The notes beneath the pieces were generated by a model. It was not told the DNA's origin, made no database searches, and saw only the letters and a program-made list of their open reading frames with translations. Of a stretch of 64,000 nt of DNA, positions 37,078-45,735 are shown in pieces. The stretch covers positions 1 to 64,000 of the forward strand of contig JANQSO010000001.1 in NCBI GenBank assembly GCA_028284005.1, in the 5' to 3' direction. The first letter of the stretch is position 1, and each line of letters begins with the position of its first letter. Position numbers and translations under genes: made by a program. Origin of the DNA: Flavobacteriaceae bacterium. GTDB taxonomy: Bacteria > Bacteroidota > Bacteroidia > Flavobacteriales > Flavobacteriaceae.

Positions 37078-39057
37078 TTAATTGAATAATTTTTTATCAA
37101 CGAAATTTGGAAGCGTAACTTGTAACTGAGGATTGTTTTTCATTGCTCTTTTAATAGCGAAAACCGCTTCCTCATTTCGTGCCCAGCCACGACGTGCAAT
37201 TCCGTTATTGACATCCCAGAAAAGCATTGATTCTAATCGTCTTTGCGCATCTTTACTACCATCAAGAACCATACCAAATCCACCATTTATAACCTCTCCC
37301 CAGCCAACGCCACCACCGTTATGGATACTTACCCATGTAGCTCCCCGAAAACTGTCTCCAATTACATTCTGTATTGCCATGTCTGCCGTAAAACGACTGC
37401 CGTCATAGATATTTGAAGTTTCCCGGTAGGGAGAATCTGTCCCCGAAACATCGTGATGATCCCGTCCCAACACAACAGCTCCAATCTTGCCTTCGGCGAT
37501 TGCCTTGTTAAATGCGGAAGCAATTTTAATACGTCCGTCACTATCTGCATACAGGATACGTGCCTGTGAGCCAACGACCAGTTTATTCTCCTGGGCACCT
37601 TTGATCCATTGGATATTATCTGCCATTTGTTGCCGGATCTCTTCAGGAGAATTTTTCATCATCTCTTCTAAAACCTCACAGGCAATAGTGTCTGTTTTTG
37701 CCAGATCTTCCGGTTTTCCCGAAGCGCAAACCCATCTAAAGGGTCCGAAACCATAGTCAAAACACATAGGGCCCATTATATCCTGAACATAGCTTTGGTA
37801 TTTAAAATCAACACCGTTTTCAGCCATGATATCTGCTCCTGCACGGGAAGCTTCCAGAAGAAAAGCATTTCCATAGTCAAAGAAATAAGTGCCTTTTGCC
37901 GTGTGTTTATTAATTGCTTCAGCATGGCGGCGTAGTGTTTTTTGTACCTCTGTTTTAAAAACTTCAGGCTGGTTTGCCATCATCTCATTGGCTTCTTCAT
38001 AGGTCATTCCAACCGGATAATAACCTCCTGCCCACGGGTTGTGCAAAGAAGTTTGATCACTTCCCAGGTCAATATGGATATTATCTTCAGCAAAACGTTC
38101 CCAAACATCAACAACATTTCCATCATAAGCGATTGAAACGGTTTCTTTTGCCGCGACAGCTTCTTTCACACGGGTGCTCAGTTCATTTAGGTCTGAAATG
38201 ACCTCGTCTACCCATCCTTGAGAGTGACGGGTATGTGTAGCTTTTTTGTTTACCTCGGCACAAACGGTAACACAGCCGGCGATATTTCCGGCCTTGGGTT
38301 GTGCACCGCTCATTCCACCCAGGCCCGAAGTGACAAATAATCCGCCTTTAGGTGCTTTTTTTATTTTTCTGAAACCATTTAAAACTGTAATTGTCGTTCC
38401 GTGAACAATCCCCTGTGGCCCAATATACATATAACTTCCTGCGGTCATTTGTCCATATTGAGTAACTCCTAAAGCATTGAACTTTTCCCAATCGTCCGGT
38501 TGCGAATAGTTGGGGATCATCATTCCGTTTGTTACAACAACACGAGGGGCATCTTTATGTGAAGGGAACAGGCCCAATGGATGCCCGGAGTACATCACCA
38601 GGGTTTGTTCGTTGGTCATTTGTGACAAATACTTCATTACAAGGCGGTATTGAGCCCAATTCTGAAATACTGCACCATTGCCTCCGTATGTAATTAGCTC
38701 ATGGGGATGTTGTGCTACAGCATGGTCCAGATTGTTTTGGATCATTAACATGATCGCTTTTGCCTGGTCACAATCTCCGGGATATTCATCAATAGGACGT
38801 GCATATATCTTATGTTCGGGGCGGAACCTATACATATAGATCCTTCCGTAGGTATCTAATTCTTCGCTAAATTCAGGTAGGAGGGTAGCGTGATGTTTTG
38901 GGTCAAAATATCGAAGTGCGTTGCACAATGCAAGTTTTTTTTCTTCAGCCGAAAGTATCTTTTTTCGTTTGGGAGCATGATTTATAGAAGGGTCATATGC
39001 TTTTTGATTGGGTAGTTCTGAAGGAATTCCTTGTATTATTTCTTCTGCAAAAGTCAT
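37078..39057 (-). CDS. hutU: Urocanate hydratase (long form)
   Basis: The ATG at 39057 (MTFAEEIIQGIPSELP) is preferred over one at 39081. The 659-residue cytoplasmic enzyme converts urocanate to imidazolonepropionate in histidine degradation. The NAD-binding motif SGLGGMSGAQPKA and the active-site region DYGFGPFRWVCASG are present, as is GGGVGWGEVINGGFG. Standard bacterial urocanases have about 555 residues; this longer variant, with an N-terminal and internal extension, is familiar from Bacteroidota. No hutH, hutI or formimidoyl-glutamate gene lies nearby, so the rest of the pathway must be elsewhere. Confidence 0.95.
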   Translation of the reverse strand: MTFAEEIIQGIPSELPNQKAYDPSINHAPKRKKILSAEEKKLALCNALRYFDPKHHATLLPEFSEELDTYGRIYMYRFRPEHKIYARPIDEYPGDCDQAKAIMLMIQNNLDHAVAQHPHELITYGGNGAVFQNWAQYRLVMKYLSQMTNEQTLVMYSGHPLGLFPSHKDAPRVVVTNGMMIPNYSQPDDWEKFNALGVTQYGQMTAGSYMYIGPQGIVHGTTITVLNGFRKIKKAPKGGLFVTSGLGGMSGAQPKAGNIAGCVTVCAEVNKKATHTRHSQGWVDEVISDLNELSTRVKEAVAAKETVSIAYDGNVVDVWERFAEDNIHIDLGSDQTSLHNPWAGGYYPVGMTYEEANEMMANQPEVFKTEVQKTLRRHAEAINKHTAKGTYFFDYGNAFLLEASRAGADIMAENGVDFKYQSYVQDIMGPMCFDYGFGPFRWVCASGKPEDLAKTDTIACEVLEEMMKNSPEEIRQQMADNIQWIKGAQENKLVVGSQARILYADSDGRIKIASAFNKAIAEGKIGAVVLGRDHHDVSGTDSPYRETSNIYDGSRFTADMAIQNVIGDSFRGATWVSIHNGGGVGWGEVINGGFGMVLDGSKDAQRRLESMLFWDVNNGIARRGWARNEEAVFAIKRAMKNNPQLQVTLPNFVDKKLFN

Positions 39058-39101
39058 ATTTTTCAGTGTCTTTTTTATCAAATGGAAGCAACTGTCAACA
39101 G

Positions 39102-39275
39102 CTACCTCTTTTGAGAGTTTGTTTTACTATTGAATCCATAGGGGCAATGCCTGCAGGAACTTTCACAGCAATAACCACGTTTTAAATGATATTGTTCCGT
39201 GAAACATTTATAACCTTCCGGAGTTAGATAATAATCGCCTTCTTCCGGTTCAATTTTTCTCTTAAAAAATGTCAT
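39102..39275 (-). CDS. DUF5522 mini-protein
   Basis: A 57-residue cytoplasmic protein. It starts MTFFKRKIEPEEGDYYLTPE and contains the family's Cys motif GYCCESSCRHCPYGFN. That arrangement of four cysteines suggests a small metal-binding knuckle. Its ATG lies 44 bp upstream of the urocanase start on the same strand. DUF5522 proteins are uncharacterised and commonly missed because of their length. Confidence 0.85.
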   Translation of the reverse strand: MTFFKRKIEPEEGDYYLTPEGYKCFTEQYHLKRGYCCESSCRHCPYGFNSKTNSQKR

Positions 39276-39308
39276 CTTACAAAAATAACATTTTCTTATC
39301 TTGAACCT

Positions 39309-39635
39309 ATGATAGTTTTGGTGAATCGTTATTTGTTTCAGAAGAAATTTTCAGGAATCGCTATCTGGCCGTTCATCATTTTGAAACATAAGAGGCTTAA
39401 AGAAGATACCGTTTTTTTAAATCACGAGCGAATTCACCTGAGGCAACAGATAGAATTGTTGGTCATTCCTTTCTTTGTATGGTATGGCATTGAATTCCTT
39501 TTAAAGCTTTTTCATTATAAGAACAGTTATCAGGCTTACCGGAATATAAGTTTTGAGCGAGAGGCATATTCCAATGAAAAAGACCTCGATTATTTAAAAA
39601 AGAGGTCTTTTTGGAAATTTGCAAACTATATTTAG
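39309..39635 (+). CDS. Minimal membrane-associated HExxH protein
   Basis: A 108-residue protein. It has an HExxH motif at H39-H43 (LNHERIHLRQQ), a hydrophobic segment after it (LLVIPFFVWYGIEFLL), and a conserved-looking FEREAYSNE with E85 as possible third zinc ligand. This is the core plan of M56/M48-like gluzincins reduced to one helix hairpin. I recall similar short flavobacterial proteins annotated only as hypothetical. Proteolytic activity is inference from the motif. It is divergent from the DUF5522 gene. Confidence 0.7.
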   Translation: MIVLVNRYLFQKKFSGIAIWPFIILKHKRLKEDTVFLNHERIHLRQQIELLVIPFFVWYGIEFLLKLFHYKNSYQAYRNISFEREAYSNEKDLDYLKKRSFWKFANYI

Positions 39636-39652
39636 TTATTGGGAGTAATTGC

Positions 39653-42600
39653 TTATTCTTTAATTATTTTTTTGGTTATGGTTCCCGCTTCGGTATATAC
39701 TTTCACAAAGTATATTGCCGTTTCCAGGTCTGATAGGTCAAGAGTGAAACTATTTTCTTCTTTGCTGATGATATCGACCACTCGTCTACCTCTCAGGTCA
39801 AAGATCTCAATGTTGTCAATAATAGCATTCGGTGAATATACATTGACGATATGATCTGTTGGATTCGGGAAAACTGCGATGTTCTTTAAAGCACTTTCAT
39901 CGGGCCCTAATGTCACCAGATCTTCAAAGATTAAAGTAAACCTTTGATTGAAAGTTCCCTGTCCGGTTTTAAACTGGTAGTCTCCATCGGTTAGGTTGTG
40001 AACGGTATTTTCCAGGTTGTCAATTAACAACACCTTAGTATTTGTAATGTGATCTCCTTCCATAGCTGCAATGGATATATTGAATAGCAGGTCCGCCTCT
40101 AGCTGTGAAGCAAATCCCATAGGAATTTTAATGGCACTGTCAAAAGCCTCTCTTGTTTGAATTCCCAATTGTTTGGACCCATCTTCCAGGTGTGAATACA
40201 GAGCGATGGCTGTTGCCAGTCTGTTGCTGTCATATCCCGGATCGATCTGTGGTGTTGCCTTTGGGTTAAAGGCGATCATGGTATTGCTTTCAATTTCATA
40301 GGTTGTGTTCGATACATTGATCCAGATACGGTCTATATCTTTTTCATCAGCCGGGTTTCTCAGGGTGGTATTTCCTGAAGTGAGTCTCATGGAGTTCGTA
40401 AATGTGACCGTTCCTGCAGCTGTTGCTTTGATACCAAATCCTTGTCCTGTAGCAATAACTCCGTTAGGTTGTGTGCTGGTTCCCGGGTCGTTGGCCGCTT
40501 TGACTCCACCGGATAGGTTATACATGGAGATATCATCCATAGAGAAGTTGATACTTCCTGCGCCGGGTGTACTTGGACTTGGAGGGGTTAAGTGCTCCCA
40601 GAAATAGACCTCGTTGATCAGTGGATTGTCATTGATCAGGCTAATGGCCGATATGGCGGAAGCATACGGATTGGCCAATGTGTTTGGTGTACCATCTGGG
40701 TTAGGTCCTGCACCGTTGTAAACAATAGGTCTGGTAATATCTCCGTTGTTAAGGGTTCCCTTGGTATAGGTCATGTCAAAAGCAACGTTGGCCGGATCTG
40801 TATATCCGGACTGAGGCCGTACGATATATCCTTCTCCCACATTGATGGGTCCACTGGCGAAAGAGTTCCAATAATCTCCGTTGTCATCGGCGAAGTTGGT
40901 TCCTCCTGCGGGTACTCCCGGGTGTGGTAAGAAGTTGGCCGGTGTATGAGCCAGAACCAGGAAAGCACTTCCAAATACATCGGTACGTGTTTCACCGCTC
41001 ATGGGGCTTCCCATAACCATAAAGTCACGGGTCTGTAAAACGGGTGTTGTGAGTTCTACATTGATGGTTCCGTTGTTGGTCACAGCGGCAGCACCATCTG
41101 TTTGAACCACACTTCCTGTGTGTTTTACGATCAGGCTTCCGTTTACGGTAATGTCTTTAGTGATATTGATATGATCTCCTGCAGCAACGGTAAGCGTTCT
41201 GGAAGCATCAACTTCACAGGTACATGCACTTATGTTTCCGCTTGAGGTATTGTAATCTGCACTTATTTTTGCATTGGAACCTACGTCCGGAGTACCGTTG
41301 TCCCAACTTCCTCCTGAGTAGGTAGTGGTTTGTCCTTCAACAGTAACCACGGCGACACAGGATGATTTGTTTCCGTAGTCGTCTTCAACGGTAAGGGTAA
41401 CGTTATGGGTACCTACATCGTCACAGGTGAATGTAGTCTGCCCTGTCAGAGTCCTTTTAACAATTCCGAAGTTATCGGTAGATCCTCCGTCGAGGTCTGT
41501 TGCATCAATAGTAACGGTGCCAGTAGTTTTATCAAGTACAGCTGTAAAAGGTTGACAAACAACTACAGGATCTACATTGTCATATAAAGGGTCTCTCAAA
41601 ATGAAAAGCCCTCCGTCTCCATTTATATTTGCATTTCCAAAACCGGTAGCAATTAAATTCCCACTTTCAAAATAAGGATATACATTCCAGGTTCCATTAA
41701 AGGCGGCAGTATTATTTGTTGGGTACATATCGAAGTAATTGATCTCCGTCATGCTTGGAGTGGCATCATAAAGGCCGTCTACTCTTAGAATTCTCATCCC
41801 TGCTGCATAATTTGCAAGGTAGAAACGATTCCCTCTTACATAACCATTATGATCGATAGCAGCTGTGGCACCATAGTGAGTATAGTGTAAAACAGGATTA
41901 TCCAGATCTTGCATATCGTATACTAGGGTTCTTGTGTTAAAGCCTACATTTTCTTCATCTACTTCATCTCCAACAATAAAGAACCGCTTGTCTTCTGTGA
42001 ACCATCCCTGATGCGTATAGTACTTATTTGTATAACTTACGGTACTGATCTGTGTAACACTGCTTTTATTTGTAACATCCAGAATTTTTACGAAATCGGA
42101 ACCACTAAAGCTTCCAATTAAAAGTTCTCTTCCCTGGTAGTCCGGATCCGGTCCATCATAGATAACAACTTGCGCATCATGGCAATAGCCAAGACTGGAA
42201 CTAACATCACCCGCTAAAGTTGGGTTGGTAAGACTACTATTTAGGTCTAAGATCCTTGGAGCACCTGAATTTACATTTGACCCAAGAATATACGCATATC
42301 CGGTATCTTCATTGATTATGATGTTATGGGCAGACCCAACACCACTATAGCGTCCGTCTACCTGTGTTTTGGTATAGGTTACGGCCGGACTTCCGGTTAA
42401 ACTTCTTAATCGGGTAAGGTCAAAGATCTGTACCCCATGGCTTCCATTACTATCACTAACAATATAAGCATGGTTGTTGTATACTTTCACATCTCTCCAA
42501 AGACTACTTCCTGTATGTGTATTTAACCTTGCCAGATATACAGGACTGGTAGGGTTGGTAATATCTACAAAAGCAGTTCCATTGTCAAGGGCGACAATAG

Positions 42601-42802
42601 CATATTCTTTTCCGCCTACAGGATCTGTCCAGCCCCAGGAATCCTGCCCTTCATTTCCACCCATCGTTGAGGCAGAAATATAAGCTTGTAAAGTGATACC
42701 ATCACAAGGATACGAGCCTGCCATTCCACCGGAACAAGGCGTTTGTGCATACATTAAAATTCCACTTAAAATAAATACGATAGAAAATATTTTTTTGGTC
42801 AT
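39653..42802 (-). CDS. Choice-of-anchor B family protein with T9SS sorting domain
   Basis: A 1049-residue secreted protein. The signal peptide is about 1-19. A choice-of-anchor B propeller-like domain (about 25-400) follows with DSWGWTDPVGGKEYAIVALD, LARLNTHTGSSLWRDVKVYN and AHNIIINEDTGYAYILG. Next come an HYR/Ig-like stretch (VVTVEGQTT) and a long beta-rich region. The end is a type A T9SS domain (NIAVFPNPTDHIVNVYSPN, ETAIYFVKVYTEAGTITKKI). It should be exported to the cell surface or medium; no enzyme motif was seen. Confidence 0.9.
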   Translation of the reverse strand: MTKKIFSIVFILSGILMYAQTPCSGGMAGSYPCDGITLQAYISASTMGGNEGQDSWGWTDPVGGKEYAIVALDNGTAFVDITNPTSPVYLARLNTHTGSSLWRDVKVYNNHAYIVSDSNGSHGVQIFDLTRLRSLTGSPAVTYTKTQVDGRYSGVGSAHNIIINEDTGYAYILGSNVNSGAPRILDLNSSLTNPTLAGDVSSSLGYCHDAQVVIYDGPDPDYQGRELLIGSFSGSDFVKILDVTNKSSVTQISTVSYTNKYYTHQGWFTEDKRFFIVGDEVDEENVGFNTRTLVYDMQDLDNPVLHYTHYGATAAIDHNGYVRGNRFYLANYAAGMRILRVDGLYDATPSMTEINYFDMYPTNNTAAFNGTWNVYPYFESGNLIATGFGNANINGDGGLFILRDPLYDNVDPVVVCQPFTAVLDKTTGTVTIDATDLDGGSTDNFGIVKRTLTGQTTFTCDDVGTHNVTLTVEDDYGNKSSCVAVVTVEGQTTTYSGGSWDNGTPDVGSNAKISADYNTSSGNISACTCEVDASRTLTVAAGDHINITKDITVNGSLIVKHTGSVVQTDGAAAVTNNGTINVELTTPVLQTRDFMVMGSPMSGETRTDVFGSAFLVLAHTPANFLPHPGVPAGGTNFADDNGDYWNSFASGPINVGEGYIVRPQSGYTDPANVAFDMTYTKGTLNNGDITRPIVYNGAGPNPDGTPNTLANPYASAISAISLINDNPLINEVYFWEHLTPPSPSTPGAGSINFSMDDISMYNLSGGVKAANDPGTSTQPNGVIATGQGFGIKATAAGTVTFTNSMRLTSGNTTLRNPADEKDIDRIWINVSNTTYEIESNTMIAFNPKATPQIDPGYDSNRLATAIALYSHLEDGSKQLGIQTREAFDSAIKIPMGFASQLEADLLFNISIAAMEGDHITNTKVLLIDNLENTVHNLTDGDYQFKTGQGTFNQRFTLIFEDLVTLGPDESALKNIAVFPNPTDHIVNVYSPNAIIDNIEIFDLRGRRVVDIISKEENSFTLDLSDLETAIYFVKVYTEAGTITKKIIKE

Positions 42803-42847
42803 TGGGTAGGGGGGTTTAAATTTTCGGCTAATGTATATTTAATTTTG

Positions 42848-43732
42848 TTAATCATCAAGAAATGTAAATTCAACACTGCAAGGAACACTATGTCCAACAT
42901 AGCCTCTTCCATCTCCGGTATCTCCATTGTTCAAAAAGTAACTATGTCCGGTAGTAATACAAATACTTAGGTTAAAAGTATATGCGGTATTGGCTATTAA
43001 ATATTTATAATATACCAATGAACCATTATGAGCAACCGTATTATCTTCCAGTGCAGGTGATTCTATACTGTTATGAGTGGAGTAAGAATGTGTGTATAAC
43101 CATCCTTCATTATAATCATAGATAGCACTTGTGGGATCTATATCCACTCCAGATCCTGAAAGGGTAAAGAAAAAAGCCCCTTCGGAAGTAGCAAGAGATA
43201 TTGCATCTGAGCTTGTAAAGTCATCTATTTCACCTGCTGCAAAGTTTGCTTTTACTTCTATTCTATATGTACCCGAATATTTTGGTTTGAATGTCCGGTT
43301 TGTCAATCCGCTTATATTCTCATCATCATTAGGATTGGGATTAGAATTACTGTTCCTGATGGTAGTTCTTTGAGCACCTCCGGTCTGCTCAAATTTAACA
43401 GACTCTTCCATCATGAACTGAGGTGCCCATTTGGAACCATTCCAGGAGTAAATACCGGGATAGACATTATTAGAAGCATTTGTTGTTAAACTTGTATTAT
43501 AGACGGTAGTACCTTCAACGATATTTCCACCGTTCGGGTTGGTAACGGGCGCCTGTACATTAGATGCTGTTAAGGCTACCCGAGGAAATACAATACCTTC
43601 GGAAGTTGTTTCCAAGTCTAAGATACCTTCGGGTGTTACTGTTCCAACCCCTACTTGAGCATACTGAACTTGTACGAAAAGAAGACTTACTAAAGTAATG
43701 TAAATACTATGTTTTATATTGAATGGTTTCAT
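42848..43732 (-). CDS. Secreted protein of a tandem paralogue family, copy 1
   Basis: ATG at 43732 (MKPFNIKHSIYITLVSLLF; another ATG two codons upstream). A 294-residue secreted protein. After the signal peptide comes QVGVGTVTPEGILDLETTSE, a motif common at the N-terminus of flavobacterial surface proteins. Next are VEGTTVYNTS and YPGIYSWNGSKWAPQ, then a beta-sandwich-like C-terminal half ending CSVEFTFLDD. It is the third in transcription order of three paralogues (see 43755 and 44625). Function is unknown; a role in cell-surface or fibre structure is only a guess. Confidence 0.75.
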   Translation of the reverse strand: MKPFNIKHSIYITLVSLLFVQVQYAQVGVGTVTPEGILDLETTSEGIVFPRVALTASNVQAPVTNPNGGNIVEGTTVYNTSLTTNASNNVYPGIYSWNGSKWAPQFMMEESVKFEQTGGAQRTTIRNSNSNPNPNDDENISGLTNRTFKPKYSGTYRIEVKANFAAGEIDDFTSSDAISLATSEGAFFFTLSGSGVDIDPTSAIYDYNEGWLYTHSYSTHNSIESPALEDNTVAHNGSLVYYKYLIANTAYTFNLSICITTGHSYFLNNGDTGDGRGYVGHSVPCSVEFTFLDD

Positions 43733-43754
43733 GATCATTTGTTTAAAAAATTAC

Positions 43755-44609
43755 TTATTCTCCCACATAATTAATTTCTACGGAACATTTAACACTGTCG
43801 TTGATGGTAATATATCCTCTACCATCACCTGCAGGTGATACGATGATATCTCCATCACCTTCAAATCCGGGAGCGTCTTCCTGGTTGAACGTGAGTGTAA
43901 ATAAATATGGAGTTCCCGCAGTTAACGTTTCTTGAAAATCAATGGAAGTTTGATTAAAAACATTGTTATACAACTTCAAAGTACCATTGTCAAACATTTT
44001 GTCATCATTGCTTCCCGAATAGGTACTTAATGAAAAGGTGTGTGTAGTCCCGTTAAATGTAAAATCAAATTCACCTTCCTGCTTTGCAAAATTCACAAAC
44101 TGTGGTGAAGAAGGAAGATTTACCGCTCCTGCTCCATAATGTACAGTTAATGTGACCTTATAAGGGCCGGAGTATATGGGAGTGACGGTACTACTGTCAA
44201 AACTAATACTTTGATCACCTCCTACTCCATTCGTTGCATTGTCTGATCCTGTTCGCAGATCTGTATCTTGTAAAAAGAGGTTATTGTCTTTCTTTTCACG
44301 CTGAGCGATCCATTTGGATCCGTTCCAGAAATAGATTCCGGGGTAGATGCTATCAGCTCCATTACTGGTAGTATTTGTATTGTATACCGTAGTACCCGCA
44401 ACAATGCTACCTCCGTTAGGGTTCGTAATAGTTTCTGTAGTAAGGTCTGTTAACGAGACCACCGGAAATACTATTCCTTGTGTGCTCGACTCAATATCCA
44501 AAACTCCTTTAGGCGAAGTTGTACCTATTCCTACCTGCGCCGTTATAAACGATACAGAAAAAAAGAAAATGGATAAGCTTAAATATGTATGTATGGTAAT
44601 TTTTTTCAT
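43755..44609 (-). CDS. Secreted protein of a tandem paralogue family, copy 2
   Basis: A 284-residue secreted protein. The signal peptide ends SFITAQ, followed by VGIGTTSPKGVLDIESSTQG, VAGTTVYNTNT and YPGIYFWNGSKWIAQ. The end CSVEINYVGE matches copy 3. The middle differs most among the three, as expected for a binding or display part. It is 22 bp from copy 1 and 15 bp from copy 3, so the three form one transcription unit. Confidence 0.75.
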   Translation of the reverse strand: MKKITIHTYLSLSIFFFSVSFITAQVGIGTTSPKGVLDIESSTQGIVFPVVSLTDLTTETITNPNGGSIVAGTTVYNTNTTSNGADSIYPGIYFWNGSKWIAQREKKDNNLFLQDTDLRTGSDNATNGVGGDQSISFDSSTVTPIYSGPYKVTLTVHYGAGAVNLPSSPQFVNFAKQEGEFDFTFNGTTHTFSLSTYSGSNDDKMFDNGTLKLYNNVFNQTSIDFQETLTAGTPYLFTLTFNQEDAPGFEGDGDIIVSPAGDGRGYITINDSVKCSVEINYVGE

Positions 44610-44624
44610 GCTTTCGACTTTTTA

Positions 44625-45461
44625 TTATTCTCCAACGTATATTATTTCAACAGTGCAGGGGATATCATATGCTATATGGCCCCGGCCGCTACTACTATTA
44701 CCATTGTTAACATATTCCGGTGCATCATCCTGATCAAAGGTCAAGTTGAAATTAGTTACATCTCCGGCGTCAAGCTGGACATATATTGTCATTGAAAATT
44801 CCTGCCAGATAGCAAAGTAGTTTGTTGCACCTACGGAAGAATCGTAAGCTGTTGAATATGCATGTGCAGGAATATCGTAATTGGTTCCTCCAAAGTTAAA
44901 ACGAAATGTACCGGATTGCCTGGCAACATTGATATATCCGTCAGATGAACCACCAGATACGTTAGGAACCTTAGCACTTCCTCCACCATAGTTTACATCC
45001 ACTCTTATTTTATAGTATCCGGTGTAATCTGCAGTAAAACTCTGACCTGTCAAGCCGGTAATATTTCTGAATCCTTCAGATGAAGTTGGCCTGATATCCA
45101 ATGAGCTTTGTTCGTATAGAACTGCTTGTTTTCTTGAAAAATTTATGGCCCATTTAGAGCCGTCCCATACATACATTCCCGGTGAAACATCGTTTGTACC
45201 GGTAGATGTGGTATTGGTATTATATACAGTGGTTCCAACAGGAATACTACCTGTTTGCGGGTTTACAACCGGAGCTTGGACAATTGTAGATGTGAGGCTG
45301 ACCCTGGGTAACACAAAACCGCTCGTACTACTATTTACGTCCAGAATTCCGTTGGGAGTAGTTGTATTTATACCTACATTTTGTGCACTAACAGAGATGA
45401 AAGTGAGCAAAAACAGGCTACAAATAAAACTCCATAACTTCAAAATATAAGTAGGTTTCAT
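44625..45461 (-). CDS. Secreted protein of a tandem paralogue family, copy 3 (first transcribed)
   Basis: ATG at 45461 (MKPTYILKLWSFICSLFLL) gives a proper signal peptide; an in-frame start at 45524 would add 21 residues before it. The 278-residue protein has VGINTTTPNGILDVNSSTSG, VGTTVYNTNT, SPGMYVWDGSKWAIN and ends CTVEIIYVGE. It leads the three-gene unit and has the TCGAT direct-repeat element upstream. A related N-terminus also occurs in the gene at 62444. Confidence 0.75.
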   Translation of the reverse strand: MKPTYILKLWSFICSLFLLTFISVSAQNVGINTTTPNGILDVNSSTSGFVLPRVSLTSTIVQAPVVNPQTGSIPVGTTVYNTNTTSTGTNDVSPGMYVWDGSKWAINFSRKQAVLYEQSSLDIRPTSSEGFRNITGLTGQSFTADYTGYYKIRVDVNYGGGSAKVPNVSGGSSDGYINVARQSGTFRFNFGGTNYDIPAHAYSTAYDSSVGATNYFAIWQEFSMTIYVQLDAGDVTNFNLTFDQDDAPEYVNNGNSSSGRGHIAYDIPCTVEIIYVGE

Positions 45462-45489
45462 TTTAATTGGTTTAACTAATTGGGTAGAG

Positions 45490-45531
45490 CAAGTATACTG
45501 AAGAAATCGATAAAAGTTACTCAAAATCGAT
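45490..45531 (-). promoter_or_regulatory. Promoter region with TCGAT-N15-TCGAT direct repeat
   Basis: On the minus strand, TATACTTG at 45490-45497 is a one-mismatch -7 element for the three-gene unit. No TTG stands at -33; instead two TCGAT boxes at 45507-45511 and 45527-45531 cover that place, 20 bp apart. The same spacing recurs twice before the gene at 62444. This looks like an activator site replacing a weak -33 box. Confidence 0.5.
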
Positions 45532-45605
45532 GAAATGCATAAAAAATTAACATATATCAGAAAAAGCCTACAAAAAATGAAAATAATTGTCTTTTAGGCG
45601 ATTAT

Positions 45606-45641
45606 AACAGACAAATATCTCCAGGAGGTTATTTGTTTGTT
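45606..45641. other. Long inverted repeat between divergent genes
   Basis: AACAGACAAATA (45606-45617) pairs with TATTTGTTTGTT (45630-45641) over 12 positions with one G-T pair, around a 12-nt centre containing CTCCAGGAG. It lies in the 274-bp region between the surface-protein unit (-) and the ACC-deaminase-like gene (+). It could be an operator or a leader hairpin. The rest of that region is AT-rich and shows nothing I can name. Confidence 0.45.
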
Positions 45642-45735
45642 ATTTTTAAGATAGAATTCTTATTTTTTCAGCAATTTAGCAGGATTTTTTGCATTACTTT
45701 TAAAAGTGAGGAAAATATACATTTTTTAAATTTCA

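Noticed and set aside
42803..42850. Search for the TCGAT repeat element before the choice-of-anchor-B gene and the first two tandem paralogues
   Set aside because: No TCGAT pair with 20-bp offset is present there; the element is limited to the two promoters reported.
44347..44733. 128-codon plus-strand reading frame opposite the tandem surface genes
   Set aside because: It runs antisense through two well-supported secreted-protein genes and their junction; the translation shows no domain.
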